In this document: positions 10,110 to 21,251 of the stretch, in pieces | Position numbering within the stretch: position 1 is the stretch's first letter | Layout: every line of letters begins with the position of its first letter | NCBI GenBank assembly: GCA_035610365.1 | Contig: CM069433.1 | Location: 134,496,545-134,560,544 of the forward strand | DNA: 64,000 nucleotides | Reading direction: 5' to 3' | Origin: Aquatica leii | Taxonomy: Eukaryota; Arthropoda; Insecta; Coleoptera; Lampyridae | Translations under genes and position numbers: made by a program | Notes under the pieces: generated by a model | The model's database searches: none | The model's input: only the letters and a program-made list of their open reading frames with translations | Told to the model about the DNA's origin: nothing

Positions 10110-10570
10110 TTGACAATTTTAGTTTTGGATGGTGTGGACAACACTAACATTGACAGAAGATATTCTGCAATTATAAAGAATATATATGGAAAGACATCAT
10201 TACAGATTAAAATAGACGAGAAAACCAAAACAAACAGAATAACAAGACAAAGAGGCGTGCATCAAAGATAATTTCACCAAAACTGTTTACCTTGGCGCTA
10301 GAAGATGTTTTTAAACAAATTGACATGGAACTACAGAGGTCTTAAAGTTGATAAATTATACCTAAGCAACTTAAGATTTGCAGAAGACATTGCTCTGTTT
10401 TCCAGTGATCCGAAGAAAGTTCAAGAACTAAACAAAGTATCAAATAGAATATTGGTACTTAAAATGAATCTCAGCAAAATAAAATTTTTGAGTTGAAGTG
10501 ATATGGAAATAAAAATGGACAACTTTTATATTGAAAAAGTCAACGAATACATCTATCTCTTAATGGCATT
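10110..10570 (+). pseudogene. RTE-type LINE reverse transcriptase fragment
   Basis: Reading in shifting frames gives parts of an RTE-clade reverse transcriptase. These are IDRRYSAIIKNIYG, a degraded RGVHQ (family RGVRQGD), KLFTLALEDVFKQ, then LRFAEDIALFSSDPKK and KMNLSKIKF. The catalytic FADD box reads FAED here. Frame changes near 10260 and 10340 and an early stop show it is dead. Neighbouring sequence gives no LINE 3' end. Confidence 0.85.
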
Positions 10571-13500
10571 GCAAAACATGCAAATTTAGTTTTTGTTTGC
10601 AAGTTCGTCAAATGTTTTTTTTTTATTTTAATGAAGTATAATTTAAGTTTTTATTTGAATTTGTTCGTAATTTTTTGGCGGTTATAATAATAAATAAATA
10701 AATGTTTTTGTTCTTCGTGAAGTATGTACCATACAATCCAATGTGTGAAAAAGAAATTAATTTTATTTAATGTAAAATAAAATACGACTTCAAAAGGTTA
10801 ATTATAAAACTTATTTATTTTTTGTTTGTTGTTTTTGCATTTTTTTCTTGTAAACTTACTAAATAATTTCACTTGAAACAATATAAAAAATATTCTGTCA
10901 AATTACAACAAATAGATAATAATTGATGTAATTGCACTTTACATTTTTTCTAATAAAAAGTTTGTCAAAATTATACTGGGTGTTACAGTTATTTTATACA
11001 TTGCTAATTTCTCTTAGGTTTAATATCTCTAACTGTTTTTCAGTAAATATGATTGTTGCTTTGTCTGCAAAATTTTCATGGTAGGTACTATAGTGAAAGT
11101 ATCGAAGTGTTAATTTTTTTTCATTATGCAGTATACATATATGTCACCACAAAAGCTTTTAACGAGAATATGTTAGGCATTTCCGACAATAGTTTCTGCG
11201 CTTTCCTGCATTCAGTATCCCACATAAGAGAAAACTCTCATAACGTTCTCCTTCAACATATTTAATAACGCGCTGCTCTAACTTTTACGTCTCCTAAACG
11301 AGTTCGCATTTTTCACATCTTTTATTAATCTCCACCTTCGAACTTTAGCCTTTGTTACGTCAAATATCCGCTCGGATGCACAATTATTGTTCATAAACGT
11401 TTACATATTTTGATTATCAGTAATTTAAATTTAAAGTACGTTTTAACAAGTACGCTGACACTTAAACGTTGAATTATAATTCTATTTCAGTAATTCTTAT
11501 ATTAATTAGAAATAACGTATTTTATTTACTCTTTTATTTTTTTTAAATAAATAACGAAATACAGAGTACAATTAACTGTTTATTTTAGAATTTAAAAAAT
11601 AAAATGCATATGTTGCATAATTTCATAACTTTTTAATCGCCTTATTTAAAAAAATTCATTTATATTCCTTGTGTGTTTTGGTTCAATTCAGTTTAAACTT
11701 TTTTAGCTGAGCGTTTGATGTTTCCGATTTATCGATTGGTTAGTTTTAACTATGTAACCCTATCCGTTGTTTAATTGACATACAAACTAAAAATAATGCT
11801 CCCATGCTAGCTCACATAATTTATTAGTATAAAACCACAAAATATAGAATATTGAGGCAAATTCATAATTTAGGGTTGTAGGAATTATTTCGTACTAATT
11901 TTGGACGTCACAATATCTTTATGCTATTAGGATAATAAATATTTCAAGCCAAAATACATAAAACATAAACATCATAATAACATCTAATAACAAACGTATT
12001 TGCAAGAATAAGTAAGTAAAGATTTAAAAGTTACTTTATCACTCGAGTTGAACACTTGTGCAGTTTTCATGATGCGTAATTTAATTTTTCCTTTTTAATC
12101 GTATTCCCTTATTCATAAAGATCTACAACCAGAATATTGTATAGCATAAACGTAGCGTAGCCAAATTTTCAAATTTGAAACGTACTAAACCAAATTAATT
12201 TCAGAAGATAACACATCCGTAAGTTATCGAATTTGTACGCATACTTATATCTTGCGTAGAAATCGTAATCTGAAACATAACGAACATTCATAGAAATCGT
12301 AATTGTAAAACGCAGTACATAAATCGAACAAAAGAAATCGCACGTACGCATCCAAAACTATATTTGGTTTCCACAAAAACAGAATCGTATGTACAAAAAT
12401 AAACGTCGCATATAACAGAAAAATTTCGTACAAAGTAAAAAAATGTATGTAAAAAAAATCTAAAAGGCAAATTCAAAAGTTACACAATGCCATGGAAACA
12501 AAAAAACTTACCCCTACAAATTACAGTCCTTTCTTTATATGACGACTATAGCAATCACATATTCAACAACCAAAACGGATATCAAAGTTACCTTGTCAAC
12601 ACAACAAAGGCAGATAGGTAAACCACAGTTAAAATTCAACATGTGGCTATAGTGCCGCAGCAGAATGAATAGATGAAAAAAATAAGTACACTTTAATTAC
12701 TTTAGAATGATAAATAGATTAAAATTTGCATCAATAACGATTCCGAGATAAGTTGATAGCATCACAGTGAATAAATTTAGTCCAAGTACAAGTATAAGCA
12801 GGTACTAAAATATCAGAAGTATTGGCAACTTACACTACACTTAAAACAAAAGTGTAACCATCAGAACATATAAAAAATCGTCGTAAGTAAATTACATTAA
12901 TAATGATAATAATTGACAGTTGACGTAATCAGCATGCGATAGTAATTTACTTAAACTAATTGAGTAGTAATAATAAAAAGCAAATCAATTCGGACGTTTC
13001 GACATGATTAGTAAATATGATTATTCATGAGTAGCACCGTAGCAACAGCGAATAATTAAAATGAAAAATTGACTTACTAAGATTCAGGCGTACCTTCAGA
13101 AAACGTTTTCCTATTGGTTTCCTGTAATCAAACTTCCTGAAAATAATCGTGTCTACCTGGTGACCCACAAACTACAACAGGTAAAAGAAACATTTAAAAG
13201 AAAGTAATAGGACCGAAACGTATCGTATGCTGTTACATTATGTCTTTTCGTCCACGAAGGTATTAGATATTAAATGCCTCCGAAGAGAAATTCAATTGTG
13301 TCTGGTACATAGGCCCTTCCGTACAAGATGATATTATTTAACGGTATTAATTGCCTCCGCATAGAAATTCTGCCCTTGTATCGCAGCGTTCATAGGTCTA
13401 CAGCTTCCGATTATAATTTTTCCCTTGTAGATTTTAAACTAAGACAAGAACACCCATATTTAAGAGGTAGCACATGGCGCCTGCGTGGATTAAATTAGTT

Positions 13501-14427
13501 AATTAAAGATACTTTCATTACCCATCGTGTCACAACACGTGGATGTTTTAAGAAAACAATTTTTAATTCACGCAGAGATAGGTTATATCGTGAATGATGT
13601 TAAAGTCAAAATGCCCGTATATCGTCTTCTCAATACGAAGGGACCAACGATAGATGGCGTCGTGAAATGGCAAAGTAATTTTAATTAAACCAATATACAG
13701 GGTAGTGCATTTTTAGATTTATGCACGTAACAAACTACATAAAACAATTCTATTTACTATATGGTCTGTAGTCAAGTTTTCTTAAACATCTACGAGAACA
13801 CTTGGCCTGACTTCTCTAGACACAAAACGTACTGTTATAACTGGTGTTTTTTAAAAATATTTTAAACTTAGAGAAAGAATATTTTGTCACGTTTAGCATT
13901 AGGTTTCTTATGAACCACGAAACCATATTTATTCTGTAATCGCAAAATAATAAGCACCTAAAAAAGGTCTGCCTTAAGGAATTTGGGCTAGACAAAGTTT
14001 ACAAAAAATAAGATAAAAAATATTAGCTGGGACATAGCAGGAATCACTGCAGTAAGTAAGCTTGATGACGTTTAAGACCAGACATACTACAATATAAAAA
14101 CGAGAAAGACTGGATTGGTTTTTCTTTGTACACACAAAACATACTGATAGCAGCATATATGTATGTACATCAAAACTATAGTAGGATATTTAATTTCAAA
14201 GCCTAACCAAAAGAATAGAATTATTGAAGTTCAAGAATTAGGAAAAATAAACTTACAAGTTTGAAAGAAATCAAAACGGACCTATGTAAATTCAAAATGA
14301 ATAACATAAAGTATTGAGAAGAAAACTAAGCAACCGAAACCGTTATATAAGTTAATTTAAAAAGAACGGACAAATAACATCAAATGGGGACACATTATTG
14401 TTAATTGTGGAAGAATTTTATAAAAAA
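10571..14427. other. AT-rich sequence without a recognised gene
   Basis: Short open frames here (for example 11053-11265 and 12169-12476) are compositionally random and overlap one another. One block at about 13695-13740 (TACAGGGTAGTGCATTTTTAG onward, including ATGCACGTAACAAA) resembles 33478-33525. The preceding stretch near 13070-13110 loosely resembles 32865-32920, so part of 12.8-13.75 kb is probably an old dispersed repeat. I looked for an upstream spondin exon here and did not find one. Confidence 0.5.
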
Positions 14428-15117
14428 CTAGCTGTACCCTGCCACGCTTCGCAGTGGCACATTGTGATTGAATGGTTGACATTTAATGTAATTATATTTA
14501 TATACATTAAAAGTGAGGTTAATTCAAAATAAATAATATAATTTCTAAATAATATAATTACGTCCACGTGTTAGATGTAATAAAAAAGATATAACCACTC
14601 ACTTCTGTTAGAAATCCACTTGAATTATAATAAGTCCTTTTATTTTGCCTGTCAGTTAATAATATTTTTACTGTCAATCTTTGATATAAAATATAACCTC
14701 TACTTACGATTTGGTGAAAGGCGCAGTTTGATCACAACACTATTACACCAAAAATTCTTGATTTAAGTGAATATTTAATTCAGATTGTATAATAATCAGA
14801 ATCAGATGCAAATTTTTTTGTAAATAAACAATGTAATTGGGAACGAAATTGTTTCTCATGTGACTGCGTCATTACTATTGTGGTTGTCAGCGAGTGTTTT
14901 CCTCGCTTATGGCAGATGGCGCGGTCACTGGTACACAGCTGATCGTTAAAAAAACTGTTTTCTCGCGGTCGCAGATATGTGACTGATGCAAAAAATAGAT
15001 AAAAACAATCCTTGATGCGGATTTTATATCATGTTAAAATTTCAACTCAATCGGTGCAGAACTTTTTGAGTTTTTGAAGCGTACACAAACCAACATAACA
15101 TTTTTATATATATAGAT
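14428..15117 (+). repeat. Retroposon-like dispersed repeat
   Basis: The left end reads AACTAGCTGTACCCTGCCAC followed by a CTTCGCAGTGG segment. The right end reads TTGAGTTTTTGAAGCGTACA, then a TATATATATAGATT tail. Both resemble widespread insect non-LTR or SINE-like repeats of the 'CTGTACCCGCCACGCTTCGC' kind, recalled from memory. No coding frame is retained. It probably carries an LTR-free retroposon 3' end, but the class is uncertain. Confidence 0.5.
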
Positions 15118-15229
15118 TATATAAAAGAGAAGACCTAAAAAATCAAGAAAAAACTGCAAAGAAAAAAATTCATAAACCAAGGTACAAAAACAATTCCAGA
15201 TATTATCAAGCCATGTCAAACAGTCTTCT

Positions 15230-15870
15230 TTTTCTTTTTTCGACTAGAACTATATTCTCTTTGTCTTGTCTCTCTTTACTTCGCTGACGACAAGAACCAG
15301 CTCTGCTTCCATCTTTTAGGTGGTCTTCCGGGGAGTTGTTTTCCGTATGGTATAACGTTTTTGCATTTTTTAGTTATTCTGTTATCGTCGATTTTTTCAA
15401 CGTGTTTTTCCTACTATTTTTTGCGTTTTTTGGTTCATTTAACTTGTCTTGCTCCCCAGACTATTCTCTTATTTCAGCATTTCTGTGTCTATCTCCCAGT
15501 GTCACCGTTGTCATTTGTATTTTCATCTAGAATATTCTTAGTCCATCTAGAATATTCTTAGTCCAGTTGTGTATCTACGTACATTTTTAACTTTGTCTAA
15601 TAATTGGTTTATAATAAGATAGATGTGCATATAACGTATTACTAATTCTAAGTTTGTTTATTGCACAGAACTCTATGAGATCTTTGCCACTTTCATTAAT
15701 TGTCACTTCATTAAATCTTTGCATGATACCATGTACAACAGAGTTCCATATACGTCCATCGAAATCTCTTAGTATTACTATATTTTCTTATTTTGATATT
15801 GAGCGTGAGTTAGCATTTGTTATATTTTATTTCAATGTACGTTTTGTTGGGTTTCTTGTCATTTTGTGAT
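15230..15870 (-). pseudogene. RTE-type LINE endonuclease fragment, inverted
   Basis: Minus-strand translation near 15660-15800 gives NIVILRDFDGRIWNS, then INESGKDLIEFCAIN and LRISNTLYAH. These match the apurinic-like endonuclease of RTE LINEs (consensus ILGDFNxRxG ... NENGxxLIxFCxxNxLxIxNT). Stops and a missing downstream part show decay. It lies back to back with the RTE fragment on the + strand at 16040-17105. Confidence 0.75.
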
Positions 15871-16039
15871 CCGATGCATAATTCGGAGACTTAACTATGT
15901 TCTTATGAGTCTTTATTGGTTTTATCTCAGGCAGGTAGCTCGCCTTACACAGAAATTCTCCTCCTTTATTCGGGCAGGGGCAGTGATAATTACTAAGCTA
16001 ATTAACCCACCCAGCTCACAACACAGGATACATTCAAAA

Positions 16040-17105
16040 ATTTAAGTTAATAGAACTCTTGGCTACAATAGATAGCTATAGAAATGATTAAGATCAGAGG
16101 GAAAACATTAGTGAAAAAAATAAAATATCTCTTTAATTTATACCTAAGTATTCCAATACTACATATCTTTAAAATAGAGCAACGCAGCAACTATTATGCT
16201 CCACAAAAAACGTTAGTGCTCTTAAACTATCTACAAGAATCTTTACAAGAATAGTATCAAAGACACTGGAAAACAAATTAGAATTTTACTAGCCGAGAGA
16301 ACACTTCGGTTTTCGAGAACGCTTTGAAACAAACAGATCTCTAGTTTTAATTTTTATCGACTTCCATAATGTTTTTAATACTATCAAAATAGAGGGCATC
16401 TTAGAAGCACTATACGAACTCCGCATAGACAATCGTTACGTCATCTTATACAGAACATCACAAATCACATAAACTTGAACGTGACGTTAGACAGAAGAAT
16501 ACCATCTCAACAAAATTATTCATACCGGCCCTGAAATACGCTTTTAAGACTGGAAAACCGGAAGTATCAGAATAGAAGTTAAATATACGTGCTCTAAGGT
16601 TATATCGGTAAACTTTAAGAAACAAATTACATGACAAACTTTCTTAATAAGAATCCTAGGAACTAGCAAAAAATATATACATATGAATATATATGAATAT
16701 ATGGATATGAAATTAAGACTGCCGGAGATAACCAGATATGCAAAAGAAAAGAAGAATCACTCCGGCATAGAAAGCGTTAAGAAAAATTGTCAAAAACGAC
16801 ATGATAATGAAGGTGTTCAATTAATGTGTTTATATATGAAGCAGAATCAAGAAAATAGTTTACAAATTAAAAACTGTGGAAAACTTATGGAAAGATATTT
16901 TTTTACAAGATTGAAATGAAATATAACTGGGAGGGGCATCGAAGGTGAACACCTAAAATGAGAAATTTGAGACCAAGAGCGGACAAGCGTAGAGGAAGAA
17001 CATAACTGACGCGCTGGACAGATAATGTTAAGAGAATTTTTACGAACTGGCAACAGACAGCGCAAAATCGGGAAAGTTGTAAATCAATGAATGGTATTTA
17101 TCATA
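16040..17105 (+). pseudogene. RTE-type LINE fragment, reverse transcriptase to C-terminus
   Basis: Plus-strand pieces include KLFIPALKYAFKTG near 16520-16560 (family KLFTxALEYAFK). A C-terminal block near 16925-17090 gives RRGRT, LTRWTDNVKRIFTNWQQTAQ and NRESCKSM (family GRPxTRWTDDI...W...AQDRxxWK). Many stops and internal deletions. It is probably the other half of the inverted endonuclease fragment next to it. Confidence 0.75.
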
Positions 17106-18171
17106 ATCCTTTTTTGTTTATTGTATATTTTAGAGATCTGTTAAATACTTAAATAATATTTTTCATTTGCATTTTGTTATTCAAAGTTAATGTAAAATAA
17201 TTAAAGGCTAAATGCGTTTTTGTTTGTCTATCTTGGTCAGATATAGGTCAGAAGAATCCTTTACCCGCCCAATGATTTTTAATTAATGTATAATTGTCAT
17301 TTTAGGTATTACTACAGGTACTACTAACACAAACTTTTAAATGTAGACTATTTTCCGCGGTGTTTGTTCTCGTTAAAAGTTTAATTTTACTATGATTAAT
17401 AGTTAAACATATAATCGTAGAAATAGTACATTCGTAAGAAACGTGTATTGTCAACTCGTATGAATTGCCATCCCGCCTTCGGCTGCAAATTTTCATATTT
17501 GTTCGCAATAACCATTCCCTACTGATTATACAATAGTCTTTGTTAATAATAATTTTTGGCAATTATCTAAAATTACTAAAGTTACTATTAGAGACAACTG
17601 TTATTTGTATAGAAAATATTAATATATTTTAAAAAAAATTCAAATTTTTATTACACTAAACTTTCACTTTGCACTTGTAATAATTTACAATAATAATGGA
17701 ATACCTGGTACTGTAAAAAATACCAATTAATTTTTGTTTTTAAAAAATGTTTATATGTAAGGTAAACTTTTTTATGCATTGTAAGTTGATCTCAATATAA
17801 ATTCAAGTTTTTGCGTTATTCAGCAAAAGCCAACTTTTCTTTTTCTTTGATATTTTTACATTTTTTATTACGAACTAAAATTCTGTGACTAATGATATAG
17901 TTGTAGAAAGTTGGAAAAATCTGTCACATAACAATAGTAACGCTGTCTCGCTTGATTAATTAACCCAAGATTTGATGTTATTGTTAAAAAAAGTTTTAAC
18001 CTTTCTTTTATTCTATTTTTCTTATGTTATTAGATTTATGATTATTTTTGTCAAATAATAACGTTGTTTTTTTGCTAATCTATTGAATACCATTTAAAGA
18101 TCTATGTGTGTATCACTTTTTTGTTTTGTTGTTTCTCATTTTCTCAAGTTAAACAAGTATTTTATTTTCAG
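17106..18171. other. AT-rich non-coding stretch upstream of the first visible spondin exon
   Basis: No gene, repeat or promoter recognised. The last bases form a good splice acceptor (pyrimidine-rich TTTTATTTTCAG ending at 18171). This is therefore at least partly intron. Confidence 0.5.
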
Positions 18172-18383
18172 GTCGCAGCCACGACAAATCGTTTACATTA
18201 TTTCGGCTCGGTCAGCGATCTTCGCCTGGTGTAAAAGCTTTCGCTGAAACAGGCCGTTCAGATATTTTAGAAGAGCAAAGTCAAGGCGAAGGTGGAATCT
18301 ATGACGAGTTCAACGCACCACCTATCACCACCGGTGTTGGACGCACCGAAGCGGAATTCTTTGTGGACGGCAATCACTCGAGG
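18172..18383 (+). CDS. Spondin gene, first visible exon (Spond_N domain)
   Basis: Acceptor TTTTCAG before and donor GTAAAT after. It begins with the last two bases of a split codon, then 70 codons that include RSHDKSFTLFRLGQ, GVKAFAETGRSD and EAEFFVDGNHSR. These are conserved blocks of the Spond_N domain. The previous exon should end in phase 1; if it ends in G the split codon is Gly. Confidence 0.95.
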
Positions 18384-19679
18384 GTAAATTAATTAAACAT
18401 CTTAAAACAAACATAAATATTAATTACTTATTATTTTTATTATTATATTCGTATCGATTGTTTCGTTTAAATGATATAGATACTGAAAAGGATGATCGGG
18501 ATCTAAAATGACACGCAAGCATGTCCAGCGTACAGATAGCCAATAGCATCACGCACGAAATACCCTCATTACTTTCTTTCTGCAAGGGATAGCTCGCAAT
18601 CTTTGTTACCTTAATTGATTGCCGTATTCTTTTGGATTTTTTGCGTGGCGAAGTGTGTTTCTTATAGAGAACTTGTTTTCTACTTAATGTATCAACTTAA
18701 TTTTTCCGATATATTATTAATTGCCCATTAATCATAACACAATAATGCTTTATATTTTAAAGACATCTGAAATTACTCTTTTAATCTTTATGATTTAATA
18801 CAATATTTAATTAGGACTGGTTAAACCAGGCAATGTCATTTTTCGAAATGAAACATTAATTGGGTATTGATTTCGTACAGTTTAGCTTAATCGAAGAATT
18901 AAATAAGAAAAGCAGATTATGAGGTAGAGGATTGATGTGAAAATTAATACGTGCGGTATTAAATTAAATGTATTTTTCTAAAAAAAACGAATCATTTTGC
19001 AATACTCGAATACATTGTATATATCTATTCATATTAATGTTTCAAATTTATATAAATTACTTAAATAAAATAATGATTTCACTTCAGTTCTGAAAAAGGT
19101 TGTTAGAAAATGTAATAGTAAAATCGCATTTTTTTTAAATTATATTAGTGCAAAAAACATCAATTCGTATTTAAATTCCATGCTAAAAATAAATTAAATT
19201 TTAATTAGATTGAAAAATGTGTGCTCTATGTCCAAATTAACTTAAAAATGCCATTTAATCCAATAATAATTTTTATTAAAAAAATTTTGCAGTGTTTCAT
19301 ATTTTTTGTCTGTACAATACGATAAAGTTTTTTTAAATAAAATTTTTGTTATACCAAAGTCAGCTATTGCAGGTCTTTTTGAAAAAAAAAACAAATAAGA
19401 TTTTATTTTGTTTTTATCTAAAGTAGTAAAGCTAATGTTAATTTTATGAACAGAAAAATGTAGATTTGGTTACTATCACAAAAATCTGTCAAAAATAGTT
19501 TGACGTTTATGTTGTAAAGTGCGCAAAAACTATTAAAGAAGGTTCACAAAAGCAAAAAACAGAATTTATGACAGTTAAGAAAAATAAAATATATTATGGT
19601 CGACTGCATCATAAAAGCCTTAATAAGGACACTGTTTAGTGACCAGAATGTGGTACTTTATTGGACTAGTCCAATGTTT
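18384..19679. other. Intron 1, first part
   Basis: AT-rich intronic sequence. No repeat copy or coding remnant was recognised before the hAT fragment. Confidence 0.6.
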
Positions 19680-21080
19680 GGCTTCCCTTAAATTTGTAGT
19701 ACTTTCCGTTGTGCCCCAATCATTCTTAAGGAGGTATCTGTTTGGATATCAATCAGTTGTTTGCTCTCTTTGCCATTTAATTGCAGAGAAGGTATTTCTT
19801 CGTTAAATTGATTTGATACCCACATGATGGATTTGACATCGTTGTCAGAGAGATATTCATAAAAATACACTGTTAGTTTGGAAAGATACCGTAAAAGTAA
19901 AAACACTGCATTGAGCTCGTTTTCTACAGTCAAATCATCTTCTATAAATTGTTTTACGGCAGGAAATTTTGTGTAATCACCTTTAGTCATGATGGTCTTC
20001 CAGAATCAAGTGTTTTTAAAACCCTTGCAGTTTGTCTGACAGATTTAAGATATTTGTGTTATTTCTTTGCATTGATTTGTTTAATGTGTTTAACTTTTCA
20101 AACAAATCAGTAAGAAAAGCTAGCTTTGACAGAAAGTCCTTATTAGTAAATTTGTCGGCACTGTCATGGTTTTTGCCTTTCAGATATGCATATATTTTGT
20201 GCCCCAGCTCACACACCCTAGAAAGAGCGTTACCACGGGACGACCAACGAGAACTACAACAATCTTAAGTACATATATCATGCAGTGCCTTATTAAGATG
20301 TTCAGCGGCTAAGGCTTCTCTACGGATCATACAATTGCTTCAAATAGCATTGATCGCTTTTGCCCGAATGTTAGCTTGAGCCCTTTGTTTCGACCCGCCA
20401 TTGAGCTGGCGCCATCAGTACATACTCCAGTTAATGTCATGCAGACTCATAAAGTTATATGTCGAACAAATTTTGGCGTTTAGTAGATCACACGATTTGT
20501 TTACAGAATAAAATATCTTCAACATAGGAGTTTTCGTTAATAAATCTTACGTAGCATATCTAATAGGTGTCTTTGTTACTGTCAGTAGCTTCGTCCAACT
20601 GTAGTGTAAACAGCAGTAAAAGTAACTCATCCCTAATGTTCTCTACCATGTCTTCTATCCTCCAACTGATTGACAAGGGTACTTTTTCAATTTGCAATAT
20701 AAGATCTTCTGCAATAGTATACGGTTTTCTAGATCTAGCGACATAATAAGCAACTTTATAAGAAGCTAACAGGGCATTGTTATTAACTTGTGAATGCTTT
20801 GTGAAAGCACTTTTTTATTGTTGGAACCCAGACAGCTTCTTTTTAAAGAATTTTGTTGGTTTCCAAATGGCGCTTCAGTTTGCTTGGCAGCATGCATTCC
20901 AAAGCTAAAACCTTCAAACATATTAAATACCTTTTATCATATTTTCGGTACTTCGATTCTCGTTTTCTTTCAGCCGTCGTTTCCGTACCATGAGCTGACA
21001 CTTCGCTCACTTTTGGAGCTTTTTCCGCTTGAAGGACCAGTCAAAAACCTTTCAATTTTAAACTTGCTTGAATAACTAAG
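19680..21080 (-). pseudogene. Decayed hAT-superfamily transposase, ZBED5/SCAND3-like
   Basis: Minus-strand reading, N- to C-terminal from about 21075 to 19688. It includes NNALLASYKVAYYVARSRKP with PYTIAEDLI, VCTDGASSMAGRNKG, RWSSRGNALSRVCELGHKIY, then FLSKLAFLTDLFEKLNTLN and NTNILNLSDKLQG. This order and these motifs fit the ZBED5/SCAND3 group of hAT-derived proteins. Several frameshifts and stops separate the pieces, and the C-terminal dimerisation domain is short or lost. It is an intronic TE fossil. A TTGGTGGGCGC stretch at 21193-21203 faintly resembles a hAT terminal repeat, but no matching partner was found. Confidence 0.85.
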
Positions 21081-21251
21081 CAACTATAAAAACAACTATT
21101 ACGTACGATTGGGCAGAAACGACACTGATACTGAGTGACAGTACGAACACTGAATAATTAAACTAAAACTGCCAGACAGGTGACTTATACATTGGTGGGC
21201 GCTTGTTGGTTCGTCTGGGTCGAGTGTATTTACTGTTAATACACGTTCAAT

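Noticed and set aside
12169..12476. Three overlapping minus frames rich in Phe/Tyr/Cys
   Set aside because: Low-complexity AT-rich translation; no domain and no conservation evidence.
10571..18171. Search for the missing N-terminal spondin exon
   Set aside because: No segment encoding the expected Cys-containing start of Spond_N followed by a phase-1 donor was found; it probably lies outside the window.
20794..21075. 93-codon + strand frame
   Set aside because: The opposite strand carries recognisable hAT (ZBED5-like) sequence, so this is an antisense shadow.
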